A DNA stretch of 64,000 nt, taken from positions 2,684,404 through 2,748,403 of the forward strand of contig OZ004597.1 of the NCBI GenBank assembly GCA_963924555.1, given 5' to 3'. This stretch comes from Crambe crambe (Eukaryota; Porifera; Demospongiae; Poecilosclerida; Crambeidae). The notes under the pieces are model-generated. The model saw only the letters and a list, made by a program, of their open reading frames with translations. It ran no database searches and was not told the origin of the DNA. A program made the position numbers and the translations under genes. Below, in pieces: positions 18,659-30,600 of the stretch (positions are counted from its first letter, which is position 1; each line of letters opens with the position of its first letter).

Positions 18659-21453
18659 CAACAACAACAACAACAACAACATTACGATAATTCTGAAAAA
18701 AGTGAATAGCTGTCTTCCCCATTCTAAAGAAAGGCACTGCTTCATTGACCCAAACTGTATTACACACATACCATGTGACCCCCCTTACACTGTAGGGGTG
18801 TGATTGTAAGGGTGTGCATTGTATTACACCATGACTTGTTAGCCTAGGGGTGTGACCACCCATGCCTTTTACTTACAGCGAATAGGCGCACGGCGGTCGA
18901 GATGGCACTGAAAACTGGTGACAGGGCGTCCGGAAGAGGAGAACTGGACTGTGGCCCTGCGACCAGTGATGCTCAGACCACTGTTGATCAGATGGGCACT
19001 ACAGGAGGCTGCACGTCCTATGGAGAACTTCACACTGGCTTCCCCTCTCTCTGCTCCCTCTCCCTCCGTTCTAGCTACTACTCGGAGCACATACGAACCC
19101 TCAGCAAGGTTAGAGAACATTACTTGACCACCAGAACCACCTAGGAAAAGTTACTGTAACAGAGACTGCTGGTACAATGGGAAGGACCCCCTCAATGCAA
19201 AACCCTTTAATATGGAACCCCTCAATGTGGACCCCTTCAATGCAGAACCCCTTAATATGGAACCCCTCAATGTGGACCCTCTCAATACAGAACCCCTCAA
19301 TATGGATCCCCTCAATGCAGAACCCTTTAATATGGACCCCCTCAATGGAGAATCCCTTAATATGGAACCCCTCAATGTGGACCCCCTCAATGTAGATCCC
19401 CTCAATGCAGAACCCTTTAATATGGACCCCCTCAATGGAGAATCCTTCAATATGGAACCCCTCAATGTAGACCCCCTCAATGCAGAACCCCTTAATATGG
19501 AAACCCTCAATGTGGACCCCTCAATCCAGAACCCCTTAATATGGAACCCCTTAATGTGGACCCCCTCAATGCAGAACCCCTTAATATGGAACCCCTCAAT
19601 GTGGACCCCCTCAATGGAGAACCCCTTAATATGGAACCCCTCAATCTGGACCCCAGAACCCTTTGATATGGAACCCCTCAATGTGGAGCCTCAGCATGGA
19701 GAGGCTTATGATTGCAATAGGTTGTATGATTTTAGTGACATACAATTTTTCCGTGTGCCTCGTGGACCAATGATGCAATCAACAGTGGAGGCTGGCTTTG
19801 AGATCCTGAACTCTGCACTGATATTTTTGCCTTTGATTTGAGGCGAATCATTGATGAATGTAACTGCAAAATAATTAAAAATCACGATCAAGAGGCACAA
19901 AATGTCATAAGTCATACTCAGTACGACGACGACAACAACAACAACAATAACGGATAACAAAACAACAACAACAACACAAAAAGGAATTCATTACCTGTCA
20001 GGGGTCCTCGGAGTTTTTCTACTATACGCTCGGCCGTTTCTTTGCCATGAATCAGTGCTCCGTGAAAGCTTGAGTGATGTAGGAAACTATATGCTTCTCC
20101 AGAAAAGTACATGTTCCCACACGGAGCGTTCATTTCGTCGAACTGACGTGGGAGCAACCCAGGCACCGATGATGTAAAGTCACCAAAGAAGAACGGACTG
20201 GTTATGAAGTCGTGCATTATAATATCAACAGGATCACTGGCTTTCTCTTTATAAATGTTCCTCATAACCCCAGCTATCTGCCGTCGTGTGATATTCAAAC
20301 TTTGTGAAGCAACTCGCTTGGCCGCATCTCCTGTAAGGAAAGCTTCCAAAATTGGCAGGTTTTCTGGGAAATATGCTCCCCATGGAGCAAAGTAAGGATA
20401 ATACTCCCTTCCTTCAATCTCATCCATATACGTTATCATGTCCACATTAGTATCCCAGAAGGTTTCGTTAAATGCAACATATATCTTCAGGAAATTCGCC
20501 ATTTCGAACTGGTTGAGTGTCAAGTGTTTGATGAGGGGAAGATTAGGAGTGAAGTTGACCACTCCTCGTTGCAGTGTTCCGACACTGAATGTCACGATGG
20601 CATAAGGGGCACAGTATTGTCGATGTGTTGCTGTTGTGGCACAGATACACTCATCTTCCCAAGACACTCCAGTGATAGTCGTTCCCAAGATCACCCGAGG
20701 GTCATTCTCAGTTAGAAATCCATTGGCAATGCACCGAGGAAGAGCAGCGTAACCTTCTGGGTTGGTCACTATGAAATTCAATGGAGTGCCACCAAAACCA
20801 AAAACTCTTCTGAGCAGGAGCTGACGATCGCCAGTATCCTTTAATCCTGCAGTGTCAGTCGGTTTACTAAATGGAAAATCGAATTGAATTCCTTCCGTAT
20901 GTTCCTCTATTGCAGTTTGTGGGTCCCATCCTGCTGCTCTCAGTCCCTCAGACATTGGTATATCAGAGTCCTCTGGGAGAGTGTTTATTATATCACTGAG
21001 GAGTTGAGAGGAAAGAACTCTGGAGTATCGATTACTTGCACTCATCACTTCAGACGTTATGTTCTCCCCGTGTTGATTGTAGCTGACTGTGGGGAGAAAC
21101 CCCAACGGCGTGGGACGTAAGGTGACATTGCAATGTCTTATGAGAGGAAGTACAGGATTTTGGACATCTTCGGGTGCTGTGGAATCCAAAAAGAATAACC
21201 ATTGAGGTCCAAGTTCCACAATACCACCAGCAAATTTCTCAGATCGGACCCGGCCTCCAATGCGATCTAGTTGGTCGATGATCAGAAAGTCGTCGATGCC
21301 ATTCTTGCTGAGAGTTTCAGCAGCACTCAACCCAGCTATTCCCGCTCCCAGTACGAGAACTGTTGCATTAGGGTCCTTGCAAGTTGTGGAGCTAGTGCTT
21401 CTGGCAAAAAGAGCCACGATAGCAAAGAGAACAAGCCGCGTTGTCAAAGCCAT
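18486..21453 (-). CDS. Secreted FAD amine/polyamine oxidase fused to two Ig-like modules
   Basis: Exons 19995-21453, 19744-19863, 18877-19140 and 18486-18595 join in phase 1 at every border and give 650 residues. Residues 1-23 are a signal peptide. GAGIAG (36-41) with E/D-rich strand and GGRVRS is the dinucleotide-binding motif; NMYFSGEA near 445 and HGALIHGKETAERI are the C-terminal FAD-binding signature of polyamine/monoamine oxidases (amine + O2 to aldehyde + NH3 + H2O2). At least six N-glycosylation sequons fit secretion. Residues about 487-570 and 571-650 are two related modules: each has FxxS...STVDC or TSFQC, a second Cys about 12-15 residues later (KNC, IRC), then SNLAEGSYVLRV or RSLSVGHHRLRI, the pattern of extracellular Ig-like repeats. 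The two modules share no catalytic function. The enzyme is near certain; the fusion rests on splice phase and needs transcript support. Confidence 0.88.
19189..19690. repeat. Minisatellite of CCCCTCAATGTGGA / CCCTTAATATGGAA half-units
   Basis: About 500 bp of ordered 17-18-bp half-units, repeating in pairs, inside the amine oxidase intron 19141-19743. Both strands stay open for over 170 codons because the period is nearly a multiple of three; splice sites and phase on either side show it is intronic, not coding. Confidence 0.92.
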
Positions 21454-22565
21454 GCCAGAGAAAACTTAAGCAGCAGCTAGATTTGTTTCTTTGCATATGT
21501 ACTTTTATGGTAGAAGAATGCTACAAAGTGTCAACAGATGTGACCCTTTGTAGTAAGCCTTCCTATTTTGACAGTGCAGGTGATAATCTATCACTCATGA
21601 ATAAGTGAAGGTAGCAGGCTTCCTGCAAATAACTGCACTGCTTATTTGTTTTGTTTCCATCATTTTTTAGTCCTTTGAAGTGATTAACTACTACTGACAA
21701 CACAGAGTCAAAGAAAAAATCTTTTTGAAAAAAAAAAATAATAATAATAAATAAATAAATAAGAAAGAAAAAAAATTTTTTTTTTCTAATGGCTCTCTAT
21801 TGTTCAGGTTCAGTATGAGCACTACAGTAGCACAGATAGCCTACCTGCAGCAAGGAGGAATGATTCATTTAATCTTTATCTTCCTGTCTGCCTGTGTATA
21901 CCACACCCCAACCACAACTGGGTATGGCAAATGCCAGGTCCCGGATCCCTTAACCAACCCTGGTCGGTCAGTGGTCATTCATAACTACACCCCCTCCCTC
22001 ACTAGAATTGTGGTGATAGAGAAATCACCTAACCAACCCTGGCCAAACCCATAACCACACCCCTCACAGAGCAGATATATATAAAATACATTTCTCACAC
22101 ATACTTAAAAGTATGCTCTCTATAATGGTTGCACTATCTCCACACCAAATCCATCCCAGGGAAGTTCAAGTGTGTACCTAATTTCAGCCATTTTTGCTCA
22201 ATTCTAAATGGCCAGCCACTTGAGATTAACAATGGAGGTCAAAAGCCATTATACAAATTACAGTTCAACTCTTGAAAGCAACATGTTTCCTCGCACACAA
22301 AAAGACTTCCTTGGCTCAAAATGAGATGGATATTTTCATTGTGCATAAAGTGAATTCTATAAAATGGGGAACATGTGTTGCACATTTGGTTTGTATGCCT
22401 ATAAGCATTGTCAATAGCACTAAACAGTGTGAGCGAGCCCATACATCAATGTAGACACCTTTGGGACCAATTAAAAGTGCTCTGACCGAGTGGGGAGGTG
22501 TCTTCATTTAGGGGTGGGTTAATCGAAGGCACAGTGATGTAACTGTACACGTTATCGCAACATAC
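21454..22565. other. Region between amine oxidase start and UBE3D-like gene
   Basis: Contains the amine oxidase promoter, a long A/T-only stretch (about 21712-21785), and the unresolved 3' end of the UBE3D-like gene. No other gene is supportable. Confidence 0.5.
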
Positions 22566-24904
22566 TTGATGACCACTTGCTTCTCGCTGCATTGAAGGGA
22601 GAGATCTATTATTCTCAGCAAGAAGCAGCTTCAGTTTTAAGCAATCAGCTGTCGCCAACACAAGGTCATTATCTGGAGAATCACCGCTGTTCTTTGTCTC
22701 TCCATCAGCCTGCCAATGAATATGAAGGTGGACAATACGTGATACTAAATGAGCTTGAAATCAAGTGCCAAGTCGGATTACTGCAGTTAGCAGTGCACAC
22801 CCACTCTCACAGATCAAAGGCTTCTGGTTCAATTTGAACCTCTCAATATTGGCACCAGAAAACGGTATAAAGACTTCATTTTTAAGGGGCAAAAGGACAA
22901 AAATTTATTCAGGGTTTTTTTTTTTGTTCCACTGTACGAAACTTACAAGGATGAATTTGAATAACAGCTTTAGAGCTTTGGTATATCTCTCCTTCTCCAA
23001 TTCAATATCTATTAGAATATTTATTATAATGAGTGATTAAGTATTATGGTCATACCTTACCCTACCTGCGAATGTATTAAACACCCCTGCTGGACTGGAA
23101 TTGCACATCAGAAAGCAACAGACATTGAGCATCCAGATCTATTCCAAAGAATAAATAAATAAATTAATTAAATAAAAAGGTTCTGTGTCCTTTATTAGTT
23201 AAATCTGGGGTGCGTATCGGTATTTTAGTTGAGCCCATCATATGGTCTCCTAGAAAAGCTTTAAATCGTTACAACATGGATGTATTTTGAGGGGTCCCGA
23301 CTGTAACTCCAAGTAATAATTATGCAGGTTCCTGTAGTAACTAACTCACATGCAAGTGATGCTGGCCATTTGGATCTCTGACAGAAAATTGAAACATCAT
23401 TTTCGACTGCGAATGTGAATATAATCTACTTGCAAAATGATTCTCCAACCAATTTATGTGTGAGAGAGGACGCAAAATCCCTGGGCTTATAAGTTCGACA
23501 CGAATATGTGATCTCTGAAGAGAATAAGGCACAGAAGTCTTCAGATTCTCTTTCCTATTTGCATCACAATAATTATGACCATGCACCCACAGCTAAGTCT
23601 ACCCTTTACCGACTTTTTGGACTGCCAAGAAAATGCAGACACCTTTTGCAGTGGATTTTCTTTGTAGTCGGATCCTATAACAGATGTAGAAGTAGCAAAG
23701 GGTCATTAATGGAATAAATATACCTGGCAGACATGTTCCCAATCCACCGAAGAATCTGTTATCAGTAATACACTGGAACTGCTCAAACAGTCTCCGTCTC
23801 TTGGAGTCAGCTTTGTCGACGATGGAGAAGTTATGGAAACATCCTTTTCATCGTCATCATGATAATGGCAGAAGGCACTCCCACCAAACTCTTCCCATGA
23901 CTCTGATGGAAGTGGTAGAACCCTCTTAAATCCTCTAATATATAGTGATATTAAACCACATCATCTCAAGAAATTATTCAGGATGGTGTCACTCAATCCC
24001 AACCAACCAATATGAAGCTAGGATGGATTCACTGTATGCAAAAAATTGGACTTCCTATTTCACATTAGCTTTTTTAAAAAGGTCCTTGGCTTGAAGGAAT
24101 CACATAATGAATTCACAAATGTCAAAGCCCCAGCTCCTCTACGTTCACTGCCAATCACTTTCATACACACACTCTCAAGGAATGCTCATATGCATGTCAA
24201 CAGAATCTTTAAGGACCTGCTACATAAGGGTCACTAAAGTCGTGGTCATAAATGGTTTCCAAGTCACTATTGTCATAGCTAGTGTCGGGAAGTATCCATT
24301 CCCTAACCTCATTGACCTTGTTCTCCTTAATAACAGAAGACTTAGAACTATGTATTATTAGCGACACATGATTGTTCAATATATGGTGAAAATCAGGTCA
24401 GGCCTTGGACTGGCTTTTCAATATCGATTTGCATAGTGCAAAAAAAGCTTTTGTTGTGGTTTTATAGTTATTCTGTATAAAACCACACTATAGTGTAATG
24501 CCTTTGTACCAAGCCCTTCCCAAGTTTTCTCACTTCTGCTGCTGGGTAATACTTGAGCCACAAAAGGCACATTTCAAGACTACTGCTGAAGGTTCAATTT
24601 CGTATCCCTCTAAGATATCACAAGGAGGAGCAATACTTTGTGCAGGCGAGTCACTTTTGAATCGCAAGTTCAAAATACCATCGACCAATCCAATCTCAGA
24701 TTGAGAGTGACTGGTTAGATCAAGCGAGTACGGGCCTAAGTTGCACTCTGAAAGTTGACCCTTCTTTACATCTTTGGAAGTGATCAAAGAATTGGTGAGT
24801 GATAATTTCTGATTACTGGTGAGAAGAGAAATTTGCACGTTTTGTAGCCTTGGGAGGAATTCCACAAAATAGAAGAACAGGTGATTTTCAGCAGAGTCAG
24901 ACAT
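22566..24904 (-). CDS. UBE3D: UBE3D-like E3 ubiquitin ligase (last exon unresolved)
   Basis: UBE3D binds the E2 UBE2C and has E3 activity. Exons: 24534-24904, 23724-23934, 23610-23674, 23350-23554, 23066-23138, 22947-23008 and 22566-22709, consistent in phase, 377 codons so far. Start at MSDSAENHLFFYF. Cysteine pairs characteristic of the family are kept: KCAFCGS, and KIHCKRCLHFLG after RVLPLPSESWEEF. Later HIRVELISPGI, SQSKMMFQF, IWMLN and TADCLKLKLLLAENNRSLPS align by eye with the C-terminal half. The end is open: GTATGT after residue 377 looks like a donor to a short final exon that I cannot place; reading on without splicing would stop at about 22446. Divergent from TENT5. Confidence 0.78.
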
Positions 24905-25704
24905 ACTACAGACACGTGGCCAGAAAAGAATGTGCATGCCAGTTACCAAATTTGGTGCTCGAGGGGCTAGCTCAAGGCGTATTCATGTAGGGACTCAGCT
25001 GACTTATACACGCGACGCGCGTCAGTGCGTGTCATAGCTTTTTGACCAATAGAATCCACTTTTCATTGCCATCCTCTCTATGGCAATCTATACAACCACG
25101 CTAACGCTTCCTGTTGTGCAAGTGTGTGCAAGGCTGGCTAATAGCTTACTCACGCTAACAACTCTGCACTGGAGCACTCCTTTTATTAGGGAGTTAGGCA
25201 ATAACTGGCTGGAATTGGAAACATCATCTGTACAACTCGTTCGGAAATCAAGTATATAGACATTCGGATATCTACTCTTTTCCCCTCGACTTGTACTTGC
25301 CTTCCCCCATTTGCCATCCGAGTTGCCACATCACTCTCAGCAAAGCAAACACTGTCTACTTCAAGCTACATCATCATCATCATCATCACTGAAGTGAAAC
25401 TATTACTATGTTTATATGAGTCATCAATACTGCAGTCTCATTGCAAGCACGAGCATCAACAGCAACTCTTTCTCGACAAGAAGTAGCAATTCTATTTCGT
25501 ATTTGTAGGTAAAAATTTTGTACATCACTTAGATAATTTGATAACTATTGCAAGATTAAGAAGCCCAGAGAACTAGAAACTTCTAGTGACAAGTTGTGAG
25601 GAGTGTCTGTCTCACTGTAACAAGTTCATAATTAGAAGCCTCCATTGTCTACAGCTCTGAAACATTCATCACTCTATCATTCTACAATAAACAGTGTTGC
25701 TACA
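24905..25704. promoter_or_regulatory. Divergent intergenic/5' leader region between UBE3D-like and TENT5 genes
   Basis: 800 bp between two oppositely oriented start codons. It has a C+G-rich patch with CGCGACGCGCG (about 25012-25022), unusual in this A+T-rich window. A likely 5'-UTR intron of TENT5 runs from GTAAAA at 25509 to the TCTACAG acceptor ending at 25654. Promoter function is inferred from position only. Confidence 0.45.
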
Positions 25705-26964
25705 ATGGAAGACAAGCATCCACTAAACTACAGCCAGGTATCCAAGCTCAACACTGTACTGTCTACCGAAATGGAGATTCACTCGCACAACAATTTTCCA
25801 TCGCTCATGATAACACCAGCTGGTTTGGTAAGAGTAGTGAAAGCCAACCTACTCAAGAGTGGTATAGATATTGGTGACATTAGAATGAATGGCAGTGCAG
25901 CCAGCTACTGTATCTGTGATGACAGTGATGACCGTCCCAAGATCCATTACAATGATATTGACTTGATATTCGGAGTGACCATAAAGAAAGAGTCCGACTT
26001 TCATATAATCAAAGGAGCTGTAATGACGTCCCTCATGGATTTCCTACCTGAAGTTGTATCAAAGAACAACATAACATGCCAACTTATGGAAGAAACGTAT
26101 GTCAGAAAGATGGTCCTGGTTTCCAATCAAACTGCCCAATGGTCTCTACTGTCTTTGGGTGACTCTAATGCTAGTAAAACCATTGAACTCAAATTTGTGG
26201 ATAAAATCCGAAGAAAGTACGAATTCACTGTGGATTCGTTTCAGATTTTGATAGAGTCATATTTCGACTTCAATCAGTTTGCCGAAGAGAGTCCTGTGGC
26301 AATATCACAAATGTTCTTTCCTTCTGTATATGCTATATCAGTCTACCACGACTACAAAGAGGCTCTGAATCACTTGAACAACCGACTTATCCACACAGAA
26401 GCTCCAGAGGAGATCCGTGGAGGAGGTCTGCTTAAATTCTGCAGCCTGCTGGTGAATGGGTTTAAGGCAGCAGATCCTGAGAAGATGGGACGTCTGGAAC
26501 CTTACATGTGCAGCAGATTTTTCATTGACTTCCCAACAGAACGTGTGCAATACGAGAAAATTGATAAATACGTCACTTCGAAATTTGTCCAGCATGGTGA
26601 GGGGGTGAGAAAAGGTGTCGAGTTTCTCGACATTCTTTACGCTGTCGTCAGCTATCGAGCAAAGTGTCTCGTTGAGAGCGAAAGGCAAAAAACTATGGGA
26701 GTCATCCTGTTCATCAGGAGTACACTCATACCTCCAATGGAGTTTTTCCCTCCTCTTCCGTTCCATCACATCATCACAGGATTTCACAACCAGTACGCAG
26801 GTTCGGCAGTACCCAGCTACTACCACCACCCCTCTCATTATGACTATCCAAGAAATTCACCCCCTCCTTCATCTCACTACCGTCATCAAGCTAGTAATTG
26901 TCATTCACATCCCCCTCACTGGAATTTCACTGTTTCTTCGCAGTCAGTAAGTGCTGTGCGGTAA
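25705..26964 (+). CDS. TENT5: TENT5 (FAM46) non-canonical poly(A) polymerase
   Basis: Terminal nucleotidyltransferase that extends poly(A) tails, in vertebrates notably on mRNAs of secreted proteins. Single coding exon, 419 residues from the ATG at 25705 (MEDKHPLNYS); the upstream in-frame codons have no ATG. Family landmarks in order: RMNGSAASYCI (nucleotide-binding GS), YNDIDLIF with the catalytic Asp pair, SLMDFLPE, WSLLSLGDSN, IELKFVDKIRRKYEFTVDS, PEEIRGGGLLKFCSLLV and MCSRFFIDF. The last 70 residues are a His/Pro/Tyr-rich low-complexity tail. An AATAAA at 27300-27305 is a plausible poly(A) signal. Vertebrates have four paralogues; this would be the single invertebrate type. Confidence 0.95.
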   Translation: MEDKHPLNYSQVSKLNTVLSTEMEIHSHNNFPSLMITPAGLVRVVKANLLKSGIDIGDIRMNGSAASYCICDDSDDRPKIHYNDIDLIFGVTIKKESDFHIIKGAVMTSLMDFLPEVVSKNNITCQLMEETYVRKMVLVSNQTAQWSLLSLGDSNASKTIELKFVDKIRRKYEFTVDSFQILIESYFDFNQFAEESPVAISQMFFPSVYAISVYHDYKEALNHLNNRLIHTEAPEEIRGGGLLKFCSLLVNGFKAADPEKMGRLEPYMCSRFFIDFPTERVQYEKIDKYVTSKFVQHGEGVRKGVEFLDILYAVVSYRAKCLVESERQKTMGVILFIRSTLIPPMEFFPPLPFHHIITGFHNQYAGSAVPSYYHHPSHYDYPRNSPPPSSHYRHQASNCHSHPPHWNFTVSSQSVSAVR

Positions 26965-27299
26965 CTCCCTCCCTCCCTCCCTCCTTGTGAACAGAGAAAC
27001 AAACAAAAAACAAAGAAACCAAAAAAAATACTAACAAAAAAAAAAAAAAACCCTTTTCATGTTGTCAATTTTTTGTCTGCTCTAACTTGACCTATTCAAA
27101 GCTTGTTTAATCTTCCCCCTTTATTCAAAGATGGAAAAGCAACTTATTTTAACAGCTGCAAAAATAATCCTGGAGAGTGCACCTCTTCTTTTTTTTTTTT
27201 TTTTTTTTCTTCTTGATTTCTGACTAACAAGACACTCAAAAAAAAACTCTTTACATTGTACAATATTCCTTTTCATTGTCATAAAAATAATACTAAATG

Positions 27300-27305
27300 A
27301 ATAAA
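27300..27305 (+). terminator. Polyadenylation signal AATAAA for TENT5
   Basis: Canonical hexamer 336 bp after the TENT5 stop, in a region of poly-A and poly-T runs (26997-27315). Other hexamer variants nearby could serve instead. Confidence 0.45.
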
Positions 27306-27694
27306 AAAAAAATTATTAAAACTCAATACTATGATATTTTCTGGTGATAATGATGGTACTCAAAGAAGCAGTAATTATGGCTACATGAAGCACTTGAGTT
27401 ATGCAATTAATACTAATAGGCATAACACATTAGGCCCAGTCGGCATGACATAGCAAAATATTCACTAGCACTGCATAGCAGTTATTATTCAAAGATCATG
27501 AATGCTCTTAGGACTTTAATTAATTTTTTAAAAAAATTATTATTTTTTGCTTGTTTGACTGTGCAAGTGCAGCACTGTTACCCTGTCATTACAATAGGGA
27601 GGATCTGAATGTGTTAACATGCAACAGAAACGACACAAAGATGCACTACTCCAAAATTTAATAACAAATAAATCATGAAGAATTAAAATCATTA

Positions 27695-30600
27695 TTATCG
27701 ACTAAACTGTCTTGAGTCTGAGATGGACTTCCATTTTGTGAATTTCTTAGATTTTCCTTCTGCTGTCTTCTTCTTATAGCCGTAGCCCCCAGCTCCTCTA
27801 CTTCCTCCTCCTCCCCGAGACCTCCCAATGGCCGCCCTTGCCTTCTTGCTGCTATGAACACCTGATAATTGGAGTTAAGGAACGATAGATAGTATCTGGT
27901 GAGGGAGACAAAGAGTCTCAGGGGTGAGGATAGGAACGAACTTGACTGTAAATTGCATGAGTCCCAAGTATTACTTAGCAAGGTAGGAACGGATCAAACC
28001 TGGACATCTTGCATGTCATGGTTTGTCTGGTACTAATGATCTAGCAGGATCTAGTACATACTCTTTTCAAGAGCCATCAACAGGAAGTCTGTCCCAACCA
28101 CTAGTAGTCAGAGGAACACAATATCTCCTTCAATTTCCATAGAAGGAAGTTTGTATATCAGCCTTCAGTCACTGTGCACTGTCACAGGGAAACATCTCTT
28201 ACCCTCCATCAACTCATTGTTTGTACAGGTACAGACAGTCAGGTGTACGGAAAATAAAAATGTTTAATAGGAAGGGAAATACGTTCTGATCCCTCCTAAT
28301 CAGATCATTAGACCCCTTCACTAATGCTAACTTCATTACGCGAGGAGAAACACATTAAATGAAGGTTCACACATGAGAAACACATTACATGAGAGCTCAC
28401 ACAGGAGAAACACATTACATGAGAGTTCACACAAGAGAGACATATTACATGAGGGTTCATATAAGAGAAGTACAGTACATAAAATTTCAAAGAAGAGAAA
28501 CACGTGTTCACACAGAAACACTGGTTCTTGAAAGATAAGCACTGAACTACAATTGTGAAGGGTAGCATCATGATCACTTTACACCTATTGGAGCCAGCAA
28601 AGCACACAGACGGTGGAAACCTGTCACACTGGGCATCCTAAAAAGGAACTACTTAACACTAAATCCAATGATAGTTCAAAGTTGATTAAGGTCCTCAATG
28701 GAAAGTGACCAAAGGACACTCTAAATCCAATGACAGTTCAAAGTTGATTAAGGTCCTCAATGGAAAGTGACCAAAGGACACTCCTGGACACTCCTTACAC
28801 TTCAGTGCAGCGTTCTACTTGTATCAACAGTCAATGGTATTTGTATAGTTCAACTATGCATGTTGTTTACATTATCAGTTTTGGGAAAGATAGCATGATC
28901 CTCTCCTACCTTGTAGACCCTATTATATATATATATAAGTCCCTTTACTGAAGTTCTGCTATCAACAGTTGGGAAGGGGGAAATCTCTTAACTGGAGTTC
29001 GAGCTAGTTCTGGTCAGGAGATAGTGTTTCCATTAAGAAGAAGTCTTCCAATACAAAATAGTACTTCCTCTAGTCAAAGCCCTCTTTGATGTGGCATGTC
29101 GAGAGTTATGCTGTTGAAGCTTCAGTGTTTCTTTGCATGTCTGAGAGCTAATCTCTATAGATCAGGTGGTGCCATTAATGAAAAACTTTGCACTGATAAG
29201 CGTATCAACAATAGAATCATGACCATCAATAATAGGATCAGGCCATTATAGCCGATAGATTTCATTACATGATATGTACCCAAACTTCTAGTTGCTTTCC
29301 TAACATGCCATGTACAAGACTTCTCATCACTTTTTCATATCAAGTGTTCGTCTGTATCTCACTCAATTCAGGACATTATAGCCGATAGATTTCATTACAT
29401 GATATGTACCCAAACTTCTAGTTGCTTTCCTAACATGCCATGTACAAGACTTTTACCATCACTTTTTCATATCAAGTGTTCGTCTGTATCTCACTCGATT
29501 CCGAATTTCAAACACCAATAGGGAGAGAATACACACTCTCTGCTGATGAATTAGTGGGAATTGGTTAAGAATTGAGCAAGTTGCAGATATTAGTACACTA
29601 CACAGTGAAAAGTGAATACAAAATACAGTATAACACACTACACAGTTACCATTGTTATTTCATGTTAAAATATTAATTTTTTGTACATGTATGAAAATTC
29701 TTTACAATGAAAATGTGCAATCAAACTAGTTGTAGTGAATGACCAAAAACCTCAATTAAATGGTGTTGATCATAATCTTATCAAGCTGACCACATCCACA
29801 CCACCAAGGAAACCATCTACCCCACATCCCTCCCTCTGATCAAAGTTCTTCAGTATACCATTCCCTTTGTAAAAGAACACCCCCTAGTACCCAAATTGCT
29901 CTTAGACTATGACTTAACAGTAGTGAAAGTTCAGTTTTCATTAGTGACTTTACGGAAACACAAAAATCCCATCATAAAACACCAAGATGAGTTTATCCTA
30001 AGTCACTAAGCACTCCTAATCAAAAGTTTCTCTAATTCCCCAAAATGAAGTCTAATGAGATTCATGGCAGGCCTATACTCACAGCAAAGCGGCTGGTATT
30101 GTTCTTTGGATGATCTCATGACTGACCTCAGTCAATTGTTATGCCAACAAATAGATTTAAAAAATGGTTTCCCCCTTGATACTAACCAAGTATACAGACC
30201 AATAGGCCTTGATACAGGGTTTTGAATAGTTTACCTAAGGTTTTGAATTATGGATTAAGGACTGGAAATAGTGTACCATAACTGATTTCCCTTTAATCCA
30301 TAATACCACAATCCTTCACACCTAAGGACTCTTATGCTGGCATCCTTGACTGTGCCACATACACCATACCTTAACACTAAAATAGCAAGGACCATTAGAC
30401 ATCACTCATCTTTTACCATACTATTCCTCACAGAGAGAAGCTTAGACATTACTCATCTTTTACCATACTATTCCTCACAGAGAGAGGCTTAGACATTACT
30501 CATCTTTTACCATACTATTCCTCACAGAGAGAAGCAGGATGTCCCCCCAGACAAACTGACTATGCCATGCATCCTCTCTGATCTCACTACTCAGTGTGCA

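Noticed and set aside
19151-19841. Repeat proteins of 176 and 209 residues on opposite strands
   Set aside because: They read through an intronic minisatellite between two oxidase exons whose splice phases join exactly.
25371-25390. CATCAT repeats and similar short direct repeats as a CRISPR array
   Set aside because: Units are simple or contiguous without unique spacers, and the genome is eukaryotic; none of the tandem arrays in the window has repeat-spacer structure.
25645-25704. Start of TENT5 at an upstream in-frame codon
   Set aside because: That codon is TTG and lies before a likely 5'-UTR splice acceptor; the first ATG is at 25705.
26338-26838. 166-residue frame antisense to TENT5
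   Set aside because: Shadow of a conserved coding exon; no family match and no splice context.
28308-28607. Cys/His-containing repeat resembling zinc fingers
   Set aside because: The period is 28-30 bp rather than 84 bp, so no finger spacing results; it is a decayed tandem repeat in a DDX18 intron.
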